Source: CAYVUV01 sp964455095
Lineage (GTDB): Bacteria; Desulfobacterota; Binatia; HRBIN30; CADEER01
DNA length: 53,878 nucleotides
NCBI GenBank assembly: GCA_964455095.1
Contig: CAYVUV010000269.1
Location: forward strand, 1 to 53,878
Reading direction: 5' to 3'
The notes under the pieces are model-generated. The model was not told where the DNA came from. It saw only the letters and a program-made list of their open reading frames with translations, and did not search any database. Every line of letters starts with the position of its first letter. The stretch's first letter is position 1. Positions 39,315 through 48,247 of the stretch are shown here, one piece after another. A program made the position numbers and the translations under genes.

Positions 39315-41012
39315 ATGCCTCGCGTTGTCCTCGGCATCTCCGACAACCACGACGCAAGCGCAGTGCTGGTCATCGACGGGCAAGTGGTCGCGGCGGTGAG
39401 CGAGGAGCGGCTGGATCGGAAGAAGAACTCCGGCGCCTTTCCGGCGCGTTCGATCGATTGCGTATTGAGCCTCGGCGGTGTCGCCGCCGCCGACGTCGAC
39501 ACCATTGCCCTCGGGACGGCGTTCACCCCATCGGCCCTGTTGCGCCTGCTGCGCAATCAGCACCAGCGGCTGAAGGACGAAGCGTCCCAGTTCAGCTACC
39601 TGCTGCACCTGTACATTCTCTACCAGTCGTCGCTGCGGCGGCTCGGGCTCACCAGCCTCGAACGGTTCCTGTGCAAGCCGCTGTTGCGCCGCGACCTGTC
39701 GCGCTGGCGGTTCCGGGCACGGCTCGCGTTCGTCGATCATCACACCGCGCACGCCGCCTCGGCGGCCCTCACCGCCCCCTTCGATCCGGCGCTGGTGCTG
39801 ACCCTCGATGCGATGGGCGACGGCGCTTCGGTCACGGTACATCGCGCCGAGGGCGGTCGGCTGACGCCGCTGTTCTGGCAGTCGGGCCTCGCCGCCACCA
39901 ATACGTATTACTCGCGTGTGACCGAGTATCTCGGCTTCACGCCAATGCGTCACGAGGGAAAGGTGACCGGGCTGGCGGCCTTCTGTAAGGCGCCTGAGGC
40001 CCTCGTCGAGCACTTTGCCTCGTCGATGCGCTTCGTCGGGCCGGGATTCACCACGACCAACTACGTGCGGCCGTCGAGCATCCACGACCCGTTTTACCGC
40101 GAGCTCGGTCGCTACAACCGGGAAGAAATCGCCGCCGCCGCGCAGGTCAACCTGGAGAGACAGATTGGCGCTTTCGTTGCCTACTGGTGCGAGAAGACGG
40201 GACTGAGCGACATCGCCGTCGCCGGGGGCAAGTTCGCCAACGTGAAGCTCAACCAGCGGCTGCACGAGATGAAGCAGGTGCGATCGATCTTCGTGTATCC
40301 CCACATGACCGACGGAGGCCTCGCGGCCGGTGCCGCGATGATGCTCGGCGGCGCCGAGCGCGGTCCAATGCCGACCCCCTATCTGGGACCCGACATCGCG
40401 GAAGCCGACGCGGCGCAAGCTCTGCGCGCCGCCGGACTGCCCCTGGAGCGGCCGGGCGACATGGCGGAGACCGTCGCGGAGCTCCTCGCCGACGGCCAGG
40501 TCGTGGCGCGCGCCGCCGGGCGCCTCGAGTGGGGGCCGCGGGCGCTGGGCAATCGCTCGATCCTCTACCGGCCCGATGACCCCTCGGTGAACCATTGGCT
40601 CAACCAGCGACTGCGGCGCACCGAATTCATGCCCTTTGCGCCCTCGACACGATTCGAGGAAGCACGGCAGTGTTACGAGCACGTGGAGGGCGCTGAAGAG
40701 GCGGCGCGTTTCATGACCGTGTGCCTGCCGTGTACGCCGTGGATGGTCGAGCGCTGTGCCGGTGTCGTCCACGTCGACGGTACCGCGCGGCCGCAGATCG
40801 TCCGAGCCGAGGAGAATCCGGACTACCATGCCATCCTGACGGCGTTCGCGCGTCGCAGCGGCGTCGGGACGGTGATCAACACGTCGTTCAACATGCACGA
40901 AGAGCCGATCGTCGCCACCGCCGCCGCTGCCGTGAAGGGGTGGCGCGACGCGGACCTCGATGCCCTGGTGCTGGGCCCGTTTCTGGTTCGGCGCGACGAG
41001 AGGCGCGAATGA
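39315..41012 (+). CDS. Carbamoyltransferase, NodU/CmcH family, second copy
   Basis: 565 aa from the ATG at 39315, chosen because GAAGG (39302-39306) sits 8 bases upstream; other in-frame starts at 39300 and 39273 lack this. VDHHTAHAASA, LDAMGDGAS, GGKFANVKLNQ, EWGPRALGNRSIL and NTSFNMHEEPIV match the family and the copy at 6262, which has exactly the same length. The enzyme would carbamoylate a hydroxyl of a sugar or metabolite in the cytoplasm. Downstream coupling (ATGA) to a membrane transferase suggests that its substrate is a glycan precursor. Confidence 0.92.
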   Translation: MPRVVLGISDNHDASAVLVIDGQVVAAVSEERLDRKKNSGAFPARSIDCVLSLGGVAAADVDTIALGTAFTPSALLRLLRNQHQRLKDEASQFSYLLHLYILYQSSLRRLGLTSLERFLCKPLLRRDLSRWRFRARLAFVDHHTAHAASAALTAPFDPALVLTLDAMGDGASVTVHRAEGGRLTPLFWQSGLAATNTYYSRVTEYLGFTPMRHEGKVTGLAAFCKAPEALVEHFASSMRFVGPGFTTTNYVRPSSIHDPFYRELGRYNREEIAAAAQVNLERQIGAFVAYWCEKTGLSDIAVAGGKFANVKLNQRLHEMKQVRSIFVYPHMTDGGLAAGAAMMLGGAERGPMPTPYLGPDIAEADAAQALRAAGLPLERPGDMAETVAELLADGQVVARAAGRLEWGPRALGNRSILYRPDDPSVNHWLNQRLRRTEFMPFAPSTRFEEARQCYEHVEGAEEAARFMTVCLPCTPWMVERCAGVVHVDGTARPQIVRAEENPDYHAILTAFARRSGVGTVINTSFNMHEEPIVATAAAAVKGWRDADLDALVLGPFLVRRDERRE

Positions 41013-42712
41013 CCCCGCTTCCCGTCGTGGCGCAGATCGAGTTTCCCACCGGCATCGTCGAGGTGGCGCTCTGGCTGTTAATCCTGCCAGCGCTGTTCGC
41101 AGTCACTGTACGAATGGTTCGTGATCTGGCCGAGCGGAACGAGCTGCTCGCATTCCTGGCCATCGCCGGTGTCGGTTTGGCCCTGCGGCTGCTCGCCCCA
41201 TTCGGCCCCCAGCAGTGGTACTACGGCCTCTCCAACGCCAAGCCCGGTCCCGGCCTCTACATCAACCCGGGTAGTTTCCAGCCGCTGCCGAATCGCTTCA
41301 TCATTTTCGAGCTTGGTTGGGCGACCCGCGGCATCGAGACGCTCAACCTCATCGCGGGAACCGCGGCCATCGTGTACCTCGGCTATGCCGCCTTGCGCGG
41401 CGGCTTCCGTTCGCGGACGGCGCGACTCTTCGCGCTGCTCATCGCCGTCACGCCGCTCTACGTACGCTACTCCGCGTTGGACGGGCCCCATGCCCTGATC
41501 GTGCTGCTGTTCGCGGTGGCCACCGCTGCCTATTGCCGCCTGGCGACCGGCAGCGGTGACCGGTGGGAGTACATGCTGCTCGCCCTGGGAATCATCCTGG
41601 CCGCTCCTTTGCGCATCGAATCGACGCTGCTCCTGATGTCGATGCCATTCTTCCTCTTTCACTCGGGGGCTCGGCTGCGATTCCCATGGCAGGACCGGCC
41701 GACTCTGGTCATGGCGGCGGCGGGGGTGGTGGGAGCGGCGTGGATGGTGGCGGTCCGCGCGAGGGAAATGAGTGCCGCGCCCGGGATCTGTCTGGAGTTC
41801 ATCTTGGCGAGCCTGGTCGCGGACGTGACCCTGATCGTCGATCCGATGCCCTGGTCGTGGCTGCCGCTGGTTCTGGCTCTGCCGATCTGGATCGAGTTGG
41901 TCCGCCTGTTCCGCGCCCGGGCCTGGTCCGATCTCATTTCGCTATGGGCGCCCCTCCTGTTTTGCTCGATCCCTTTTTTCTGGGTCGGGTACAACGTGGG
42001 GCCCATGAAGCTCGGCTACCGGATCCTCTACGCCCTCTTCCTGCTGTTGGCCTCCGCCCGCTGCATCGACAGCCTGTGGGAGCGCGCGTCGCGGGGCGAG
42101 TTCCTGGTCAGTTCGACGCGCCGATGGGTCGCGGGGTGTGTTCTGATTCCGTTCTGCCTCCTGACATTCGTCCCGCCCTACCTCAGCACCTTGGTGTACC
42201 AGGACGAGTTTCAGTTCCTGCGCGACAATCTGCCGGAAGGTCCGGCCACCGTGCTGGTTCTCGCCGATAAGGGCAGGATATCGGCCGACTACGACTGCTG
42301 CTTGTCGCAACCCTATCCCGTGCTGACGGCCGAGCGACCGTTGCTCAAATGGGTCGTGATCGACCAGGACGACCTCGAGAGCCAGGCCTATCGAAACGCC
42401 GTCTTTGACTACTACTACCCGGGCAGCATGGCTTCCCTGATGCCCGCTGGTTCTATTCCCCGGTGGATTGTGCAGGTCGCGTACTGGTTTGCGTTCGATG
42501 CGACGCAGGCAGCCTCCGAGGAGACGCTCCGGCGCGATAGGAACTTGGAGGTCTTGCACGAATTGGACGCCCGGATACACGAGCAGTTTCGACTCATCCC
42601 GTTCCGAAGCGCGTCGAAGCGTTCGGCCGTCAGCACGACTGGCGAGTTCCCCAACGACGAGATGGTGCTCACCATCTATCGGCGGATCGACCAGGCCGCC
42701 GAGGACCGGTAG
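41009..42712 (+). CDS. Polytopic membrane protein, GT-C-like
   Basis: 567 aa from the ATG at 41009 (ATGA overlap with the carbamoyltransferase). About ten membrane helices span residues 15-400, and a soluble C-terminal part of about 170 residues (VLVLADKGRISADYDCC, LLKWVVIDQDDL, RRDRNLEVLHEL) follows. The overall layout, large loop after the first helices and periplasmic C-terminal domain resemble GT-C glycosyltransferases, but a clear DxD/ExD catalytic motif was not found, so the call is tentative. It lies between carbamoyltransferase and GT2 genes. Confidence 0.7.
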   Translation: MTPLPVVAQIEFPTGIVEVALWLLILPALFAVTVRMVRDLAERNELLAFLAIAGVGLALRLLAPFGPQQWYYGLSNAKPGPGLYINPGSFQPLPNRFIIFELGWATRGIETLNLIAGTAAIVYLGYAALRGGFRSRTARLFALLIAVTPLYVRYSALDGPHALIVLLFAVATAAYCRLATGSGDRWEYMLLALGIILAAPLRIESTLLLMSMPFFLFHSGARLRFPWQDRPTLVMAAAGVVGAAWMVAVRAREMSAAPGICLEFILASLVADVTLIVDPMPWSWLPLVLALPIWIELVRLFRARAWSDLISLWAPLLFCSIPFFWVGYNVGPMKLGYRILYALFLLLASARCIDSLWERASRGEFLVSSTRRWVAGCVLIPFCLLTFVPPYLSTLVYQDEFQFLRDNLPEGPATVLVLADKGRISADYDCCLSQPYPVLTAERPLLKWVVIDQDDLESQAYRNAVFDYYYPGSMASLMPAGSIPRWIVQVAYWFAFDATQAASEETLRRDRNLEVLHELDARIHEQFRLIPFRSASKRSAVSTTGEFPNDEMVLTIYRRIDQAAEDR

Positions 42713-42735
42713 TCTGAGGAAGGCGGAGGATTCGA

Positions 42736-43683
42736 GTGAAGTATGTATTCCTGACGGCGTTCCGGAACGAGTCTCTCATCTTGGAGACCTTTTTGCGGGA
42801 ATTCGTCGAGCTGACGCGCCGGGCGGACCTGACGGACCAGGCTGTCCTCAATCTCGTCGACGACCTGTCGACGGACGATTCGCGCGAGACGATCGAGCGG
42901 TTTCGGGCCGGTGGCGATTGTTGCGAGGTCAACGTCCTCTCGGTGCCCACGAACCTCGGCAATCAAGGGGCCATGTTTCACGGCCTCACCCAAGTCGATG
43001 TGGGCCCGGACGACGTGCTGGTCACCCTCGATTGCGACGGCGAGGACGACGTGGGGCAGGCCCAGTCGATCATCGCGCTCGGGAGGAGCAATCCGGACAA
43101 GGTAATCCTGATCGAGCGCGGTCGCCGATCGGACTCGACCGCGTTCAAAGTCTCTTTCCTCGTCTACAAGCAGTTGTTCCGCCTCCTGACCCAACAGCGA
43201 GTCGTGCCGAACAACTTCATGCTCATCCCGGGCCGCTACGTCGCCGCCATTCGCCGTTCGCCGCTGGTCGCCGTTCACCTCGCGAACGGTGTGCTCAAGC
43301 TCAACCTTCCATCCACGGTCGTGTCGCTCGACCGCCGCCCGCGGTACGGCGGCCAGACGACGCAGAACCTGTTCATGCTCATGACGCACGGCCTGGTCGG
43401 TGTCATGGTCTTTTACGAGGTGGTGGTCGCGAGGGTGCTGGCGCTGGTGCTCGCGCTGGGCGCGCTCCAAGCGGTGATCATCCTTCTCGGGCTCGTCTGC
43501 CCGCCGAAGCGTACTGGCATCCCGTCTCTGCTCTTGTGGGGGGCGGCGGGAACCAGTCTGGCGGCGATTGGGTTCCTGCTGTGCGCGTCGCTGGCGCTCA
43601 TCTTCAAGCTGATGGCCGTCAACCTGGCGGAGAGGCCTGCGCCGGTCCGTGGACGCACCGGCGACCAGCACGGATCGCCCTGA
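42736..43683 (+). CDS. GT2 glycosyltransferase with C-terminal membrane helices
   Basis: 315 aa, GTG start at 42736 with GGAGGA (42725-42730) five bases before it. The catalytic part shows YVFLTAFRNESLIL, LVDDLSTDDS and LDCDGEDDVGQA as metal motif, then LIERGRRSDSTAFKV and VPNNFMLIPGRYV. This resembles GtrB/DPM1-type enzymes that make polyprenyl-phosphate sugars, with two membrane helices at about 224-250 and 258-290. It would provide a lipid-linked donor for one of the GT-C-like proteins upstream. Confidence 0.88.
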   Translation: MKYVFLTAFRNESLILETFLREFVELTRRADLTDQAVLNLVDDLSTDDSRETIERFRAGGDCCEVNVLSVPTNLGNQGAMFHGLTQVDVGPDDVLVTLDCDGEDDVGQAQSIIALGRSNPDKVILIERGRRSDSTAFKVSFLVYKQLFRLLTQQRVVPNNFMLIPGRYVAAIRRSPLVAVHLANGVLKLNLPSTVVSLDRRPRYGGQTTQNLFMLMTHGLVGVMVFYEVVVARVLALVLALGALQAVIILLGLVCPPKRTGIPSLLLWGAAGTSLAAIGFLLCASLALIFKLMAVNLAERPAPVRGRTGDQHGSP

Positions 43684-43705
43684 AGGGCGGCCCGCGAACG
43701 ACTCG

Positions 43706-45256
43706 TCAGGCAGCGCGCGGCGGCGGTTCGACAGCGGCGCGCGTCGAAGAACGAACCAGGAACGGCGGCAACGCGCTCTGTCCCATCGAGTGTTCGTAGC
43801 GCTGGGCCGGTTTCGAAGCGTTGAACGGGATCCCGAGCGTCGCGCGGACGTCGCGTTCGACCCAATCGCGCAGCTCGACCAGTCGCGCACTGGCGAGATG
43901 GTCGGTGAAGACGTACGAGTGATAGCCGCCGTCCGGATTCCCCTTGTAGTACTCGGCGATGCGGGCGAAATCGATGTCCTGCGCATGGAGCCGGTCGCCA
44001 GAGGGGCAGGTATACGTCCACACGTCAGCCAGAGTCTGGTGGGGGACTGCCTCGTCGTAATACGGCGTGCCCGGGTACGTCGTGATCACGGTACAGTCGA
44101 AGTCGTCGGGGCGCGTGGCGATCAACCAATCGTGGAGGGCGGTCACGGACTCCTCGCTCTCGCCCGGGTGCCCGACGGACATGAGGGCCTTCACCTTCAG
44201 GCCGTGCCGGCGCGCGATCTCCATCGCGTGCGCGTTGTCCGCGAGGGTTGCCCGCTTGTTGATGTTCTCGAGAATGCGCGCGTGCCCCGCCTCGAAACCG
44301 CAGAGGAGCCAGCGGAAGCCGGCGCGGGACATGGCCGACCCTTGCTCATCCGTCAGCAGCTCCGCCTTGACGAAGCCGCGCAAGTGGAAATCGACCCCCA
44401 GCCGCGACTGCAAATTCGAGATGCCGTTCATCAGCTCCGACATGCTCTGGCTTACGTTCAGCTCGTCATCGTAGAACATGAAGGCGGTGAAGCCGTACGT
44501 CTTGTAGAGGTGTTCGAGCTCGCGCAGGATCGACGCCGTGCTGCGCACGCGAATGTTGCGCAGTGAGCGCGTGTTGCGTCCGCCGCAGAAGCCGCAGCCG
44601 AAGGGACAGCCGAGCTGGCCGACGATGCTCGTCGCGCGGCGGCCGTCGATCGAGTAGCGATAGCTCGAAAGGTCGACGAGATGCCGCGACGGGAAGGGCG
44701 TCGCGTCATACTGGCCGTCGGTCATGAACATGCCGTTGGCGGGATCGTCCGCGTCGATGACGGTACTGGGTTTGGCTTCGAGGGCGCGAAAGATTGCGAG
44801 CTCGCCGTCCCCCGATACCAGCACGTCGAAGGTCTCCTTGAGGCGCTCGAGCGCTGCGTGTGCCCGGCCGATCCGCCCATTCCTCTGCTCCAGCTTCACC
44901 GCCGAGTGGACCAGCGTGACGTGAGGGCCGCCGACGACGATGCGGATGTCCGGCCGAACGGCGCGAATCCTCTGCGCGATCTGGACCGCAGCGGGTAACT
45001 GCGGCGTCGTGGTGGTCAACGCGACGACCCGCGCGCGCGAGTTTCTCGCATGCAGTTCGGCGATTTCGACGAAGTTCTCGATGCCGGAAAGGTCGATCAA
45101 CTCGACCTCGTAGCCGGCCTGCTCGACCACCGCCGCCACTTTGAGAATGCCAAGGCTGACGAACACGCGCTCGTCGAGGAGAAAGACCGATGGCGGTATG
45201 ATGAAGCAAACGGGTTCGGCACCGGCCCCCGCACGGTAGCCGCTAGGCGAAGTCAT
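43706..45256 (-). CDS. B12-binding-domain radical SAM enzyme
   Basis: 516 aa. N-terminal cobalamin-binding domain: PVCFIIPPSVFLLDERVF, VVALTTTTPQ, IVVGGPHVTLVHS and LVSGDGELAI. C217, C221 and C224 (GCPFGCGFCGG) ligate the radical SAM cluster. Later motifs are YDDELNVSQS, GFEAGHARIL and MSVGHPGESEESV; the Tyr/His-rich C-terminal part (YYKGNPDGGYHSYVF) is unusual. The reaction is unknown; it is the only radical SAM gene within the glycan region and could methylate or modify a sugar or lipid. Its 3' end lies 22 bases from the convergent GT2 gene. Confidence 0.9.
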   Translation of the reverse strand: MTSPSGYRAGAGAEPVCFIIPPSVFLLDERVFVSLGILKVAAVVEQAGYEVELIDLSGIENFVEIAELHARNSRARVVALTTTTPQLPAAVQIAQRIRAVRPDIRIVVGGPHVTLVHSAVKLEQRNGRIGRAHAALERLKETFDVLVSGDGELAIFRALEAKPSTVIDADDPANGMFMTDGQYDATPFPSRHLVDLSSYRYSIDGRRATSIVGQLGCPFGCGFCGGRNTRSLRNIRVRSTASILRELEHLYKTYGFTAFMFYDDELNVSQSMSELMNGISNLQSRLGVDFHLRGFVKAELLTDEQGSAMSRAGFRWLLCGFEAGHARILENINKRATLADNAHAMEIARRHGLKVKALMSVGHPGESEESVTALHDWLIATRPDDFDCTVITTYPGTPYYDEAVPHQTLADVWTYTCPSGDRLHAQDIDFARIAEYYKGNPDGGYHSYVFTDHLASARLVELRDWVERDVRATLGIPFNASKPAQRYEHSMGQSALPPFLVRSSTRAAVEPPPRAA

Positions 45257-45279
45257 CCATTGTCCCCCGGCGAAAACAA

Positions 45280-45308
45280 CCGTAACGCACCCCAGCTGAG
45301 TCAGTCAA
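45280..45308 (-). promoter_or_regulatory. Candidate promoter of the 45256 radical SAM gene
   Basis: Minus-strand TTGACT (45308-45303) and TTACGG (45285-45280) are 17 bases apart in the 97-base gap to the divergent flavoprotein gene. The -10 match is weak. Confidence 0.3.
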
Positions 45309-45353
45309 CGACGCACTCGCGGCCTGCGTCGGCAATCTGCTAAGGGTCGCCCG

Positions 45354-46736
45354 ATGCAGATCGCCATCGTTGGGGCCGGCGCGGCTGGCCTGGCCGCGGC
45401 CTACGATCTGGCTCGCGCCGGGCACCAGGTCGCCATCTACGAGGGGGCGCCCTACGTGGGTGGCTTGGCGGCCGGATTCAAGGGGCCGGATTGGGAGTGG
45501 TCGCTGGAGAAGTTCTACCATCACTGGCTGGCCTCGGACGCGGCGATTCTCGCCCTGATCAAGGATCTCGGTTGGACTGACCAGGTGCTTTTTCCCCGCC
45601 CTGTCACCGCGCTGTACCACGGCGGCAAGTTCCATCCGTTTGATTCGCCGATCGCCGTCCTGCGCTTTCCAGGGGTTCCGTTCATCGATCGGGTTCGATT
45701 CGGAATCGTGGCGCTGTATCTCCGTCTGAACCCCTACTGGCGCTCGTTCGAGCGAGTGACAGCGGACGCTTGGCTGCGCAAATGGCTCGGTTCTCGCGGC
45801 TACAACGGGCTCTGGCGGCCGATGTTGGTCAGCAAGTTCGGGGAAGAGAACCTGTCCATCGTGAACATGGCCTGGTTCTGGGGGCGCATTCACACACGAA
45901 CGCCGCGTCTCGGCACGTTCGTCGGCGGCTTTCAGGCCTTCTTGGACAAGCTCGCCAGCGTCGTACGCAAGCACGGGGCGGAGATTCGCCTGAACACGGC
46001 CGTGACCGGAATCAAGCAGCGCCCGGATGGCCGCTTGCAGGTCGACTCCGCCGGTGAGGCCGTCGCGTATGATGCGGTTATCTGCACGAGCTCGCCGGCG
46101 TTGATGGCGCACCTGGCGCCGGATTTGCCGCCCGCCTACTCGGAGAAATTGCGCCGCCTCAAATCCATGGGTGCCGTCGTGCTGGTCCTCGCGCTCGACC
46201 GCCAACTCAGCCCCGGCATCTACTGGCACAATCTGCCGAAGGAAGCTGGGTTCCCCTTCCTGGCGATGATCGAGCAGACCAATTTCGTGAGTGCCGAACA
46301 CTACGGTGGGAACCACATGATCTACTGTTGCGACTACCAGGGCCCGGATCATGAGTTGTTTCGGTTGTCGAAGGAAGAGCTGCTGGCCCGGTTTGTTCCG
46401 TCGCTCACGCGCTTCAACGCCGCGTTCGAGCCCGGCTGGATCCGCGACGCCTGGGTATGGAAGGCGCCGTACGCACAACCGATTCCGGCAGTGAATCACG
46501 CGGCCAACGTCCCGGATCTGCGCACGCCCGTGAAGGGACTCTATTTCGCATCGATGAGCCAGGTGTACCCGTGGGACCGCGGCACCAACTACGCGGTCGA
46601 GATCGGGCGCCGCGTCGCGGGCCTGGTCATTGAAGATGCGGCTGCAGGTGGCCACGCCAGCGCGCCTGCGGCGGAGCAGAGCAGGGCCGGCCGCCCGTTG
46701 CAGAGCGTGCGCGCTTCAGGCGGAGCGAGTCGTTGA
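45354..46736 (+). CDS. FAD-dependent amine-oxidase-fold protein, UGM/protoporphyrinogen-oxidase-like
   Basis: 460 aa. IAIVGAGAAGLAAAYDL with an acidic residue at YEG is the FAD-binding Rossmann motif, and WSLEKFYHHWLASD (about 44-57), GGFQAFLDKLA and SMSQVYPWDRGTNYAVEIG near the C-terminus are typical of the UDP-galactopyranose mutase/PPOX-like NAD(P)-binding family found in glycan loci. It may rearrange, oxidise or desaturate a sugar or polyprenoid. AAGGG (45342-45346) supports the start. The stop overlaps the next gene's TTG start (TTGA). It lies among sugar-transfer genes, so a sugar role is preferred over porphyrin metabolism. Confidence 0.85.
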   Translation: MQIAIVGAGAAGLAAAYDLARAGHQVAIYEGAPYVGGLAAGFKGPDWEWSLEKFYHHWLASDAAILALIKDLGWTDQVLFPRPVTALYHGGKFHPFDSPIAVLRFPGVPFIDRVRFGIVALYLRLNPYWRSFERVTADAWLRKWLGSRGYNGLWRPMLVSKFGEENLSIVNMAWFWGRIHTRTPRLGTFVGGFQAFLDKLASVVRKHGAEIRLNTAVTGIKQRPDGRLQVDSAGEAVAYDAVICTSSPALMAHLAPDLPPAYSEKLRRLKSMGAVVLVLALDRQLSPGIYWHNLPKEAGFPFLAMIEQTNFVSAEHYGGNHMIYCCDYQGPDHELFRLSKEELLARFVPSLTRFNAAFEPGWIRDAWVWKAPYAQPIPAVNHAANVPDLRTPVKGLYFASMSQVYPWDRGTNYAVEIGRRVAGLVIEDAAAGGHASAPAAEQSRAGRPLQSVRASGGASR

Positions 46737-48232
46737 CGGCTGAGCGTCCGGCAGTCTCATCGCGTGCGCCCGCGCCCAAGGAGTCCCGCGCCAGGCTTTG
46801 GCGCGCGGTCGAGATCGGTCTCGGGGTCGTCGTATTCGCCCTCGTGGCCTTCGGGGGGAGCACGCTCATTCGCGTGTGGCTGACCGTGGTCTATGACTCG
46901 GCCAGCTCGCTCGCGCCATTGCTGCGCGTGGATGGCGCGGCTACCGCGTGGTCGGTGATCGTGGCCCTGGCGCGGCTCGGGCTCGCGTTGGTGCCGTCCG
47001 TCGTGATGTTGCGCTCCATCCCCCGCCGGCGGTGGACGTGGGTGATCCCCCCCCTGGCGATGATGGTGGTCATCAGCTCGCCGCTCTCCCTGACCGCGTG
47101 CGCGACGCCCGACCGTTGGGTGATCCTCGTGGTCCTGTCGGCCGTGGCGACCGTTCTGGCCCGCAAGCGGTTTTTTCGCTGCGCGGTCATCTTGCCGTTC
47201 CTGGTGCTTTGGGAAGTCGTGCCCAGACATGGTTTGCTGATGTTTGCCGACATCGGCACCGCGGATCCCGCCTATCGCCAGCAACTGCTGGCCGATTGCG
47301 CGCAGCGGCGCGGGACCCGCCCGGAGAACCTCACCGCCGACCAGCTGATGCCGTATCACGGCATCAACCCGTTCGGAGACGACCTCGTCTTCCTCGCCGG
47401 CGAAGGTCCGGAGGACGGTGGCATGCGCGGGAACAGCGGCGGCCGCCGCGTCGGGTCGTGGTGGCTGCGCCGCACCGACGCCGGCTTTCGCATCGAGCAG
47501 CCCTCCAATGCGACCGGCAATCTGTGGCGCGGCTGCATTCTCGATGGAATGCTGTGGATGGCGCGCGCCAAGCGGCTTGTCGGAGTCAGGCCCCTGCCGG
47601 AGGGCGGGCCGATGCACGAGGAGATGGTCTCGTTGTCCATCCCATCGCACGACATGGATTTTCTCGATGTGGCCTGCAATCCGGAGCGCCCGAGCCTCTA
47701 CGTCACCGAGTACCTGGAAGGGGGACTGTGGGAGGTGACACCCGGTGGGGCCGAGCCGCGTCGCTACCAGATCGGCGGCGGCATGTTGATGCCCAGGTGG
47801 CGCTCGGACGGTCGTCTGATCGTGACGAACAACGCGTGGCTGACGGTCTTCGAGCCCGACGAGCACCGTGTCCTCGAGCGCGTGCCCGTGGCGCTGGCGA
47901 GTCTCAGCTCCGACGTGTGCAGCATCGACGGCAGCATCGTCGTCACTGATCTGTCGGGCCGCATCCGTGTCTTCGAGCTCGATGAGGCCGGTCACTACCG
48001 GTTCGCGTGGGGCGTCTCGCTGTTCGCGCCGCGGCGGGCCTCGTTCTCGCGCGACTGTTCCCGGATCGGCGTCACCTCCGCCGATGATCGCCGCGTATTC
48101 ATGGTGGATGCGGCGCAGCATCGCGTCATCGACGTCTTCGAAGCGGGGCCGGCACTGCGAGAAGTGGCCGCCACGGGGCCGCGGGAGTTCTCGATCTCCG
48201 ATGTGTGCTCCATGACGACCTATCGCTGGTAG
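46733..48232 (+). CDS. Membrane-anchored beta-propeller-like protein 1
   Basis: 499 aa from a TTG at 46733 that overlaps the upstream stop (TTGA). Four or five hydrophobic helices lie at about 28-48, 70-90, 100-120 and 128-160; the remaining ~310 residues are strand-rich repeats (LYVTEYLEGGLWEVTPGG, RWRSDGRLIVTNN, IVVTDLSGRIRVFEL, VFMVDAAQHRVIDVF) like an NHL or YVTN-type beta-propeller. No catalytic motif is seen. It probably places a binding propeller outside the membrane. The next gene has the same architecture. Confidence 0.72.
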   Translation: MTAERPAVSSRAPAPKESRARLWRAVEIGLGVVVFALVAFGGSTLIRVWLTVVYDSASSLAPLLRVDGAATAWSVIVALARLGLALVPSVVMLRSIPRRRWTWVIPPLAMMVVISSPLSLTACATPDRWVILVVLSAVATVLARKRFFRCAVILPFLVLWEVVPRHGLLMFADIGTADPAYRQQLLADCAQRRGTRPENLTADQLMPYHGINPFGDDLVFLAGEGPEDGGMRGNSGGRRVGSWWLRRTDAGFRIEQPSNATGNLWRGCILDGMLWMARAKRLVGVRPLPEGGPMHEEMVSLSIPSHDMDFLDVACNPERPSLYVTEYLEGGLWEVTPGGAEPRRYQIGGGMLMPRWRSDGRLIVTNNAWLTVFEPDEHRVLERVPVALASLSSDVCSIDGSIVVTDLSGRIRVFELDEAGHYRFAWGVSLFAPRRASFSRDCSRIGVTSADDRRVFMVDAAQHRVIDVFEAGPALREVAATGPREFSISDVCSMTTYRW

Positions 48233-48247
48233 TCGCGACTTACGCGG

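Noticed and set aside
45354..46736. Assignment of the flavoprotein as protoporphyrinogen oxidase of heme synthesis.
   Set aside because: No other heme gene is nearby, and its neighbours are sugar-transfer genes; only the fold is assigned.
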